Source of the DNA: JBGOUV01 sp041477815 | GTDB taxonomy: Bacteria > Acidobacteriota > Terriglobia > Bryobacterales > JACQDG01 | Length of the DNA stretch: 19,106 nt | Reading direction: 5' to 3' | Assembly: GCA_041477815.1 (NCBI GenBank) | Contig: JBGOUV010000086.1 | Coordinates: 1 to 19,106 of the forward strand | Shown: piece by piece, positions 1-7,177 of the stretch | Numbering within the stretch: position 1 is the first letter of the stretch | Layout of the letters: each line of letters begins with the position of its first letter | Position numbers and translations under genes: made by a program | The notes under the pieces: generated by a model | What the model saw: only the letters and a program-made list of their open reading frames with translations | Database searches by the model: none | What the model was told of the DNA's origin: nothing

Positions 1-1352
1 AGGTGTATCCGGCAGCGTAGCCCTTATTGTTGGCCAGGGTCACGCTCGACGCCGGATCGCCGGGAAACTGCGGCAGGCCGCCGGCGTTGTTGTCGTTCTG
101 CAGATTTCCCCGCCAGAAAACCTGGTGCTTGCCGCTGGAGTCGAGCTGGTAGTCGAACTTGGCGATGTAGGTATTCTGCCGCAGCCGGAGGGGGGCTTTG
201 AAGCGGAACCCGACGATGTTCAACCCGTCGCCCACGGTGTTGTCGTTGGGAGCCGGGTAGGTCTGCATCAGACTCATCACCGCCCGGTTGGGACCGATCC
301 CGGCCGGATCCACCAGGGTGGTGACGTCCTGGGGCGAAAGCGTGGCCACCGAGCCGTCGGTCCGCTGGTACTGCAAGACGCCCTGGCGCAGGTTCAGCGA
401 CGGCACCGACCGCACCGCGCTCTGCTCGCTGCGGTCGCGCCGGCCCTCGTAGTTGAAGAAATAGAAGAAGCGGCTCTTCACGAACGGCCCGCCCACCGAC
501 GCTCCGAAGACGTTCCGGTTCAGCTTCTGCACCGGAAGGCCGGAGGAGTTGTTGAAGAAGCTGTTGGCGGAAGTGGCCGTGTTGCGCAGGGACTCGTAGA
601 GCGCCCCATGGATATTATTGGTGCCGCTCTTGGTGACCAGCGCAATCTGCGCGCCCGAGGATCGCCCCACGTCCGCGCTGGCGTTGAGCGTGGTGACGCG
701 AAACTCCTGCACCGAATCGAGCGTCACCCGCAGGACGCTGGTGAAGGCGTAGCGGCTCTGCTGGTCGTTGACATCCACGCCGTCCAGGGTGACGTTGGCC
801 TGGTCAGCCTTGCCGCCGTTCACCGCCCCGTTGCGGGAGTCCGCCCGGTCGACCGCGTCGCCGATGAACGTCACGCCCGGCTGCAGCGCCAGCAGGCCCA
901 CCACGTTGCGGGCCTCGAACGGAAGTTGCGAAATCTGCCCGCCGCTCAAGGCGTTGCCGATGCTGGCGTCGGTCGTGTTGACCTGGATGTTCTCGGTCGT
1001 CACCGACACCGTCTCCGTCACCGCCCCGACCTTGGAGAACGTCACGTTCACCGTAGCCGGGCTGTTCACCAGCAGGCGCACGTCGCTAATGGTAACGTTG
1101 ACGAACCCGGGCGCCCGCGCGGTGATCCGGTAATTACCAGGCACTACCTGGTGGAACGAGTACAGTCCCTGCACGTCCGACACGGTCTCGCGCGACTGCC
1201 CCGTGTCGACGTTTTCCAGCTGTATCGCGGCCTTGGGAAGCAGAGCCCCGGTAGGATCGATGACGTTGCCGCTAACCGACGTCAGAGCCTGCCCCAGCAG
1301 GCCTGCCGGCAATACCACCAGAAGCACAACACGAACCACATGCGTCCGCATT
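1..1352 (-). CDS. TonB-dependent receptor with N-terminal carboxypeptidase-regulatory domain, Oar-like (3' end outside window)
   Basis: This is an outer-membrane receptor of the large Oar-like class abundant in Acidobacteriota, which imports bulky nutrients using TonB-transmitted energy. About 450 residues are visible. A signal peptide (MRTHVVRVVLLVVLPAGLLGQ) is followed by a carboxypeptidase-regulatory-like beta domain (about residues 22-105, with GNVIDPTGALLPKA and GLYSFHQVVPGNYRI). A plug-like domain follows (about 115-235, with QLPFEARNVVGLLALQPGV, VNGGKADQANVTLDGVDVND and QIALVTKSGTNNIHGALYE). The beginning of the barrel contains NVFGASVGGPFVKSRFFYFFNYEG. No stop occurs before base 1, and family members often exceed 1000 residues, so most of the barrel lies outside. 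The ATG at 1352 is preceded by a purine-rich GGGGGTGGG stretch. The substrate cannot be told from this part. Family assignment is firm. Confidence 0.93.
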
Positions 1353-1415
1353 TCTACCCACCCCCGTAAGAGAAATCCGGTTACCAGCAGATGATGTTAC
1401 AAAATGCGGCCGATG

Positions 1416-2189
1416 TCAATGCCCTTGCGATTGTTTCCTGATGTCAGCGACCACGTCGCGTGCCAGACGACGCAACGCGGCCGGGGCCGGACTCTGGGGC
1501 AGGGCGGCGGACCACAGCGGATAGCCCGCGCCGGCCGCTGCCAGCACGACCGTCCCCGGGCCTTCGGAGAAGAAAGCGGCGGCTTTATCCGCATCGGAAA
1601 CAAGTGTAAAAACGCTGCCGGCCCGGATCTGCTCGACCAGGTACTTGTCGAGTCCACCAGTCATAGGCGCCACGTAGACGGCCCGGACGGTGGCCACCGT
1701 CAGGGGGTTCGGACCCAGGATGCCGCGGTCCCACAAGTGGGAAATGACCGGAATCTGAAACGAGCCGGCTCCCTCCGGCTCATACTCAACCACCACCGTA
1801 TCCCCGTAGAGGACGTCGCTCCAAAAGTCGCCGTCGCCGAAGATACCCCGCTTGGTGTAGGGACCGGCGATCTGGGGCTTGAAGCGCCGCCCGTCATGGA
1901 GCCATACCCGGCCGCCGCCCACCGAGAAGCCGGTAAAGTGCACCCGCATGCCCACCGCGCCGGGCGAGCGCAGCGCCTGCCGCCAACTCGGGCGAGCATT
2001 GCTGGACCCATTCAACCCTACCCGGCGATGCGCCCCGGAGGCCTCCGGCTGTCGTTCGACCTCGTCGAGCGGCTCCAACACCTGCACCGGCGGCGCCGGC
2101 GACGCCCGCCGCAGACTAGGCGGCAGATCCGCTGCGAGCAGCGTACACCAACCGGCCAGGGAACCGCAGATGAGCGCAGAGGAACGCAG
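1416..2189 (-). CDS. Secreted stand-alone propeptide-like protein with a C-terminal MxGGLD-type domain
   Basis: This is a paralogue of the propeptide of the neighbouring protease, without any protease domain. Its middle part (WRQALRSPGAVGMRVHF, GGGRVWLHD, GPYTKRGIFGDGDFWSDV, VVVEYEPEG) aligns with the protease segment WRLALRSPGAEAFRIHF...GDGDFWSDV...VVIEYEPAG. After SHLWDRG it diverges into about 90 residues containing VYVAPMTGGLDKYLVEQI and VSDADKAAAFF, a pattern I recall from acidobacterial envelope proteins of unknown function. The start is uncertain. A TTG at 2213 is in frame and overlaps the protease stop. A CTG at 2189 has a better Shine-Dalgarno (AGGGGG, six bases upstream) and gives a clean signal peptide, MRSSALICGSLAGWCTLLAA, so I chose it. 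It is probably co-transcribed with the protease. Function is not established; a folding helper or inhibitor role is inference. Confidence 0.72.
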   Translation of the reverse strand: MRSSALICGSLAGWCTLLAADLPPSLRRASPAPPVQVLEPLDEVERQPEASGAHRRVGLNGSSNARPSWRQALRSPGAVGMRVHFTGFSVGGGRVWLHDGRRFKPQIAGPYTKRGIFGDGDFWSDVLYGDTVVVEYEPEGAGSFQIPVISHLWDRGILGPNPLTVATVRAVYVAPMTGGLDKYLVEQIRAGSVFTLVSDADKAAAFFSEGPGTVVLAAAGAGYPLWSAALPQSPAPAALRRLARDVVADIRKQSQGH

Positions 2190-2194
2190 ATAAG
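2165..2194. repeat. Three tandem 10-bp units, CGCAGAtgag type
   Basis: Three adjacent imperfect decamers read CGCAGATGAG, CGCAGAGGAA and CGCAGATAAG on the plus strand. From memory, similar iterated CGCAGATGAA strings occur between genes in many bacterial genomes; this is recall, not a search. The array lies at the junction between the protease gene and its downstream paralogue, and in the minus reading it encodes the start and part of the signal peptide of that paralogue. Confidence 0.6.
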
Positions 2195-2199
2195 ACCCC

Positions 2200-5100
2200 C
2201 TACCGCACCGCAATATGCGTATTCGCCTGGCCGGCGGCGCCGCCGATGGTCACCGAAACGATGGTTCGATCGTTGGCGGCGAGTCCCGCCGGCACGCGGG
2301 CGTTGATCTGCAGCAAGCCCACAAACCCCGGCGCCGCGCCCGCGTAGAGCACCTCCGCCGGCCGGCCCCCCACCTGCAAGGTGACGTTTCTCACCGGTTG
2401 GGGCAGCGGCGTGATGGCCGGCGCTCCCTCCGCCCCGGCCGGGTTCGTCTGACCCTCGCCGGTTCCGAACAGGATGAACACCGCGCCGGAGGCCGCCGCA
2501 TTACCGGGCGCGTTCAGGCTGCCGTCCTGGTTCAGGGCGATCAGCCGGTTCGAGCCGTCGGCGAACATGAACAGTCCCGGCGCCGTGGTGGCCACCGGCA
2601 CCGCGAGAGTGTTGGAGGTCCGTCCCTGCCGGATCACCCGGACCTGGGTCGTGGTGCGACCCTCCACGGTGTAAGGCACCTGGGCGTTGATCTGTCCGGC
2701 GCTGACGTAGAACAGCGGCGCCGAGACGCCGTCGAAGGTCACCACCGTGTCGTCCACGCGGGTCTCCACGCGTCCGCCGGCATTGAGCCGCGCGCCTACG
2801 CCCGCGCCCGGCCCCAGCAACTGGCCGAACAGGGACACGATTTCACCGGCCGCCACGCCGCCGGTGGCGAAGCTCGCGCCGTTGACCACCGACGCCAGGG
2901 TTGGCTGCGAGCTGCCGCCGCCGTCCACGGTGGCCGTGACCGTCCCCCGCGCCGCTAAGTTCGTACTGAAGAGCGCCAGCGCGATGAAGTAGGTTCCGGG
3001 CTGTAACGAAGGCGAAGAGGTGGGCGTGATGACGATGGTCTCGTTGCCGCCGTCGGTGGCGGAGCGGAAGTCGGACACCACGCGGCCGTCGGCTATGGCC
3101 ACCTCCGCGTTGAAGCGGACGTATAGATCCACGTCGGCGCCGGCGGTCGACGTGTTCACCCGCACTTCCAGACGCGTGGCCCCCGGAGGCACGTCCACCC
3201 GGTATTCGGAGCTGCCGGTGAACAGGGTGGCGCTGGCGACGGAAGCCAGCGAGAAGTTGGCGGCGGCGCCGGAGTTCAGCCGTGTAGCGGTGGAGGGGGC
3301 CGAACCCGTGGCGCGCTCCACGGTGGCGGTGACGGTACCGGTCGCCGTCGTGCCGGTCGTGAAGATCGCCAGCGTGATGTAGTAGGTACCGGCCTGGAGC
3401 GGCGGCGTGGAACTGGAGGAAATGGTAATCGTCTCCAGGCCGTTATCGCCGATCGACGAGTAGTCGGCGACCACACGTCCGGAGGCCAGGTCCGGCTCGC
3501 CGCCGAAGCGGACAAACAAGTCGGTGTCCACGCTGGCCGGGTTGGTCACCAGTTTGACCTCCAGCCTGGTCGCCCCGTCGGGCACGACGATGCGGAAGGC
3601 CCCTGCATCCGTCATCAGGGTGGGGTTGGCGACCACGGGCAACGAGAAATTGGCCGCCGTGCCAGAGGTCAGGTTCGCCGGCAGCCGTGGCGGGGACGCC
3701 GCCGTACCGCCGGTTTCGACCGTGGCGGTGAGGGTTCCTTCAACCGCCACGCCGGTGGTGAACAGCGCCAGTTTGATGAAATAGACGCCGGCCCGCAGCG
3801 GCGGCGTGGAACTGGGAGTCACCGTGATCAGCTCGTCACCCGTCAAGCCTTCCGAGCGGTGGTCGGCCACGACGTTTCCGCCCGAAAGGCTGGGCTCGGC
3901 GCCAAATTGGGCGAACAAGTCCACGTCCGCGTTCGGCGTGGTAGTGGCCAGGCGGATCGTGAGCCGCGTGGCGCCCTGCGGCACGGTGATCTGGAAACCG
4001 GGCGAGAACAGGGTCCCGCCCTGCACCGCGGGCAGCGAGAAGCGCGTCGCCGCGCCGGAGCTCAGCACGGTCCCGCCCGTGGGAGGCGGCGCGGCGCCGG
4101 TGCTGACCGTGGCCGTGATGCTTCCGCTGGCGGCCAAGCCGGTGGTGAACATCGCCAGGTTGATAAAGTAAGCGCCGGCGCGCAGGGCCGGGCTCGACTG
4201 CGGGGTGATCACGATGGTCTCGTTGCCGGTGTCGCCCTCCGACCGGAAATCGGCGTCCACTCTCCCGCTCGTAATGCCGGCCTCCTGTCCGAAGCGTACG
4301 TACAAGTCCATATCCATTCCCGCGGTGGTCGTGATCAGCTTGACCTCCAGGCGGGTGGCGTTTTGCGGCACGGTGATCTGGTAACCGGGGCGCAGCAGGG
4401 TCGCACTGGTCACGGCCGGCAGGGAGAAATTGGTGGCGGCGCCGGAGCTCAGGACGGTCGGGTTGCCCGCCGGCGGCGGGGGCGGAGGCGTGCTGCCGCC
4501 GGTGGTGCCGGCAGGCGTGCGCTCTTCCAGAAACTGTTGCAGCGTCGAATAGGACACCGACAGCCGGCCGTAAAAGTCGGTCCGCTCGACGTCGCAGGCG
4601 GTCTGCCCCTCGGGCACTCGCGGGCCGTGACTGAGCTGTCCCACCACCACCCCAGGCCGCGAAAAGATCGGGGAGCCCGAGGACCCGCCCTCGGTGGCGC
4701 CCTGGTTCCACTGAATCCTGTAGAACAGTTGCGGCGGCAGGCCGAGGCTGCCGTCGGGCGCGCGCAGCCCCAGCGAGATGCGCTTGTAGTCTCCCCGGGG
4801 ATGGTGGATCCCCACCATCGCGTTGCCGAGGGGCGGCTCGTTGGGATCAAATCCCAGGAACACCGCGCCGTTGGGCGGCGCCGCGGCCAGCAGGATCAGG
4901 GTGGAGTCGCCCTCCTGCATGGCCTTCCCGGCCATATACCGCGCCCCCAGCGTGCGGGGCGAGGCCGTCGGACTCGGCGCCGGGCCGTTGCAGGTAGCGG
5001 TCTGGTAGAACCAAAAGGCCTGTACCGTGCGGGCCACCGTATCATTGTCGAAGCAGTGGGCAGCGGTCAGGAAATAGGGGCTGCCCGTGCGGTTGCGGGT

Positions 5101-5829
5101 CTGCAGCAGCGACCCGCTGCACAGAAACGAGCTGCCCTCTTTCTCGAAGACGATGCGGGCCACGCCCTTGGCTGAGTCGGCCCACTCGGAAAAGCAAGTA
5201 ACGTCGTTGTGGCACGAGGCAGCCTGCCCGACCGGCGAGCCGAGGCCCTCCCAGAGGTGGGCAATTTCGCCGATCCGGAACGGCGCCGCTTCCATCCCGG
5301 TCACCGGCCCCGCCGGCTCGTACTCGATCACCACCGACTCGCCGAAGATCACGTCGCTCCAGAAATCCCCGTCCCCATAAAGGCCCCGGCCGGTGTAAGG
5401 GCCGAAGACCTGGGCGCCGCTGGGGCGGTTGTCATGAATCCACACCCGTCCGCCGCCCGCCGCAAAGTCGGTGAAGTGGATGCGGAACGCCTCCGCTCCC
5501 GGTGAGCGCAGGGCCAGCCGCCAAAGCTGACGCCCGTACGGCATCCCTTCCCAAGCTCCCGCCGCCGGCCCGGCCAAACGGCGGTGAACACCCACCACCG
5601 GCGCGCTGGTGTTGACCGCAGCCGCGGCCTTCTCGGCCTCGCCGAGCGGCGGCAAGGCCATCTCGATCGGCGCCGGCAACGCGGCCGCCAATCCCGGTGG
5701 CAACGCCGCCGACTCCTTCCCCGCACCCAGCTTCTCCAGCCGGTCATGGCGGCCGGGTTCCACCGGCGGGATCTGGGCGACCAAGGGGGTCAGAATAAGG
5801 AGGGAAATAAAGCCAATTCGAAGAGTCAT
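2200..5829 (-). CDS. Secreted lysyl-endopeptidase-like serine protease with four PPC repeats and a TIGR03437 domain
   Basis: This is an exported S1-type serine protease of 1209 residues. Order: signal peptide MTLRIGFISLLILTPLVAQ; propeptide (about 20-200) resembling that of Achromobacter protease I; catalytic domain (about 203-430); Pro-rich linker; four PPC-type beta domains (about 457-968); C-terminal TIGR03437 domain (about 976-1209). The likely triad is His258 (TAAHC), Asp308 (GDSTLILL) and Ser384 (GGSSGSP). Six cysteines (206, 212, 237, 259, 280, 412) match the three-disulfide pattern of that enzyme. Asp418 in TDFYGR aligns with its lysine-selecting Asp225, so cleavage after Lys is predicted. 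An in-frame TTG start at 5940 exists, but the ATG at 5829 places the signal peptide at the N terminus; its Shine-Dalgarno is weak. Family calls are strong; specificity is inference. Confidence 0.9.
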   Translation of the reverse strand: MTLRIGFISLLILTPLVAQIPPVEPGRHDRLEKLGAGKESAALPPGLAAALPAPIEMALPPLGEAEKAAAAVNTSAPVVGVHRRLAGPAAGAWEGMPYGRQLWRLALRSPGAEAFRIHFTDFAAGGGRVWIHDNRPSGAQVFGPYTGRGLYGDGDFWSDVIFGESVVIEYEPAGPVTGMEAAPFRIGEIAHLWEGLGSPVGQAASCHNDVTCFSEWADSAKGVARIVFEKEGSSFLCSGSLLQTRNRTGSPYFLTAAHCFDNDTVARTVQAFWFYQTATCNGPAPSPTASPRTLGARYMAGKAMQEGDSTLILLAAAPPNGAVFLGFDPNEPPLGNAMVGIHHPRGDYKRISLGLRAPDGSLGLPPQLFYRIQWNQGATEGGSSGSPIFSRPGVVVGQLSHGPRVPEGQTACDVERTDFYGRLSVSYSTLQQFLEERTPAGTTGGSTPPPPPPAGNPTVLSSGAATNFSLPAVTSATLLRPGYQITVPQNATRLEVKLITTTAGMDMDLYVRFGQEAGITSGRVDADFRSEGDTGNETIVITPQSSPALRAGAYFINLAMFTTGLAASGSITATVSTGAAPPPTGGTVLSSGAATRFSLPAVQGGTLFSPGFQITVPQGATRLTIRLATTTPNADVDLFAQFGAEPSLSGGNVVADHRSEGLTGDELITVTPSSTPPLRAGVYFIKLALFTTGVAVEGTLTATVETGGTAASPPRLPANLTSGTAANFSLPVVANPTLMTDAGAFRIVVPDGATRLEVKLVTNPASVDTDLFVRFGGEPDLASGRVVADYSSIGDNGLETITISSSSTPPLQAGTYYITLAIFTTGTTATGTVTATVERATGSAPSTATRLNSGAAANFSLASVASATLFTGSSEYRVDVPPGATRLEVRVNTSTAGADVDLYVRFNAEVAIADGRVVSDFRSATDGGNETIVITPTSSPSLQPGTYFIALALFSTNLAARGTVTATVDGGGSSQPTLASVVNGASFATGGVAAGEIVSLFGQLLGPGAGVGARLNAGGRVETRVDDTVVTFDGVSAPLFYVSAGQINAQVPYTVEGRTTTQVRVIRQGRTSNTLAVPVATTAPGLFMFADGSNRLIALNQDGSLNAPGNAAASGAVFILFGTGEGQTNPAGAEGAPAITPLPQPVRNVTLQVGGRPAEVLYAGAAPGFVGLLQINARVPAGLAANDRTIVSVTIGGAAGQANTHIAVR
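2926..4461 (-). repeat. Four tandem ~390-bp units encoding PPC-type domains
   Basis: Within the protease gene, four units of about 130 residues repeat. Each opens with a line like VLSSGAATNFSLP, continues with a D-x-D-L-(Y/F)-x-(R/Q)-F strand and an ETIVITP-type strand (diverged in some copies), and ends with LRAGxYFIxLAxFTTG and a TATV strand. Starts are near 4461, 4068, 3681 and 3288. This is the layout of bacterial pre-peptidase C-terminal domains, which are usually accessory binding or processing modules of secreted proteases. Copies differ throughout, so this is an old protein-level duplication rather than a recent DNA repeat. Confidence 0.85.
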
Positions 5830-5912
5830 ATTTGACCAGGACACGCGGATCTCGGCCTTGCGGGGTTCATGATACCATCCCGTGTCCGATAGCCAGGAGA
5901 TCGGCAAAACTT

Positions 5913-5964
5913 GACGAAAGGCTTGCCTTTCCGTCCCCAATCAGTCTACAATACAGTACTGTAT
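5913..5964 (+). promoter_or_regulatory. Divergent promoter region with two palindromes
   Basis: A plausible sigma70-type promoter for the plus-strand HYR gene is TTGCCT (5923-5928), an 18-base spacer, and TACAAT (5947-5952). A perfect 14-bp palindrome, ATACAGTACTGTAT (5951-5964), covers the end of the -10 box and the expected start site, where a repressor would act. Its TACA-N4-TGTA core resembles BlaI/CopY-type operators, but that link is inference. A second inverted repeat (GACG-AAAGGC / GCCTTT-C-CGTC, 5913-5935, with one bulged base) overlaps the -35 box. The region lies between the protease start (5829) and the HYR start (5998), so either gene could be controlled. Confidence 0.5.
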
Positions 5965-5997
5965 AGGACACTCTGCTCCGCGGAACAAACGGCGAAT

Positions 5998-7134
5998 ATG
6001 CGAATGCCCCCCCACCGATTTGGTACTCTACTCTTCTCCTTGGCCATGTTGGCCGCTCCTGGCGTCTGGCACAGCCCTCTGAACGGCCAATGCACCCTGA
6101 CGTGTCCGGCCAACATCACCACCAGTAACAACTCCAATCAGTGCGGCGCCGTGGTGACCTATCCGGCGCCCCTCGCCTCGAGCTGTGACACGGTAGTCTG
6201 CTCCCCGGCGTCCGGTTCGTTCTTCCCAGTTGGAACCACTACGGTTACTTGCTCGGGCACTCAACCAGTACCTGCGGTGGTAGAGGACGGGGCCATCTCG
6301 AGAGTCATCCAGGCCGCCCTGCCCACGACCTGCACCTTCACGGTGAGGGTCAACGACACCCAGCCGCCCCTTATTACCGCCCCGGCGGACATTACGACCG
6401 GACTCTGTCCTCCGGCCAACATTCCCAACGGCTCCTTGGGCTCGCCCACCGTCTCGGACAATTGCCCGGGAGTTAGTTTCGCGCGGCTGGGTCTGCCCCC
6501 GGGCAACAATTTTCCTGAGGGGACCACCATCGTCACGTACCGGGCTACCGATGCCAGTTCCAACACCGCCGATGCGACCCAGAGGGTGACGGTGTCCAGC
6601 GCGCATCGCATTCACGGCCACATATCGACGACCCCTCCCTCCCACAGCGGCAATGTCTCCCATGAACATCACGGGCAGCACGGGCATATTGTGTCTGCTC
6701 CGGCCTGTCCGCCTCACGTGCCCGGGCATTCGGCCGCCGGCGCGACGGAAGACGTGGGAAGTCTGATGACCTCTCCTTCGGACTTTGTGGCTCCGCTGAA
6801 CGCCGACGGAACCAGACTGCCTGCCCGCCGCGGCCTGCCTCTGTCTCTGTTCGGCTCCGCGGGCGAGTTTTATGTCGGCGACCAGGAGGAATGGCCGGCC
6901 GCCAATTTCGCTCCGCCCGCCACTGGAGAGCTTCTTTACTACACCACTCACCTGCCGGAGGTTCGCATTGGCGGCGTCAGCGCCCAGGTCTTGTTCAGCG
7001 GTCTGGCCCCCGGGCTTCCCGGGGTCTGGCAGATCAATATCCTGGTTCCTGCGGGCATGGAGGCCGGGAAGAATGTACCGGTGGTGGTGCGGTACGCGGA
7101 CGAGGACCTAAACGCGACCGTCACGGTCGAGTAA
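5998..7134 (+). CDS. Secreted HYR-domain protein with His-rich segment and half a TIGR03437 domain
   Basis: This is an exported protein of 378 residues. The start at 5998 puts a signal peptide (cleaved after about PLNGQ, residue 31) first; an ATG at 6004 would also work. Two HYR-like immunoglobulin-fold repeats follow: about 35-118 (CPANITTSNNSNQCGAVVTY...FPVGTTTVTC) and 120-199 (PPLITAPADITT...VSDNCPG...FPEGTTIVTYRATDASSN). HYR domains usually serve adhesion or extracellular binding. The mature part has ten cysteines. Residues 203-244 hold eleven histidines, a probable metal-binding stretch. The C terminus (about 262-378, ending in QVLFSGLAPGLPGVWQINIL and VPAGMEAGKNVPVVV) matches only the second half of the TIGR03437 domain of the divergent protease. 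It heads a tight plus-strand run with the GT-C and DsbA-like genes. The exact role is unknown. Confidence 0.8.
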   Translation: MRMPPHRFGTLLFSLAMLAAPGVWHSPLNGQCTLTCPANITTSNNSNQCGAVVTYPAPLASSCDTVVCSPASGSFFPVGTTTVTCSGTQPVPAVVEDGAISRVIQAALPTTCTFTVRVNDTQPPLITAPADITTGLCPPANIPNGSLGSPTVSDNCPGVSFARLGLPPGNNFPEGTTIVTYRATDASSNTADATQRVTVSSAHRIHGHISTTPPSHSGNVSHEHHGQHGHIVSAPACPPHVPGHSAAGATEDVGSLMTSPSDFVAPLNADGTRLPARRGLPLSLFGSAGEFYVGDQEEWPAANFAPPATGELLYYTTHLPEVRIGGVSAQVLFSGLAPGLPGVWQINILVPAGMEAGKNVPVVVRYADEDLNATVTVE

Positions 7135-7177
7135 GGCCCAGGTTCCAGCGGGGGTCGGCCGGCGGCGGGAGTACCTT

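Noticed and set aside
125..1369. Long plus-strand open frame of 414 codons
   Set aside because: It is antisense to the TonB-receptor gene; its translation is rich in Arg, His, Gly and Val with no recognisable motif, typical of a high-GC shadow.
2926..4461. Could the four 390-bp units be a CRISPR or minisatellite?
   Set aside because: Units differ by many substitutions and preserve a protein fold in frame; there are no short identical repeats with spacers.
3859..5175. Long plus-strand open frame of 438 codons
   Set aside because: It lies opposite the protease gene, whose triad and PPC repeats are clear on the minus strand; the antisense text is low-complexity.
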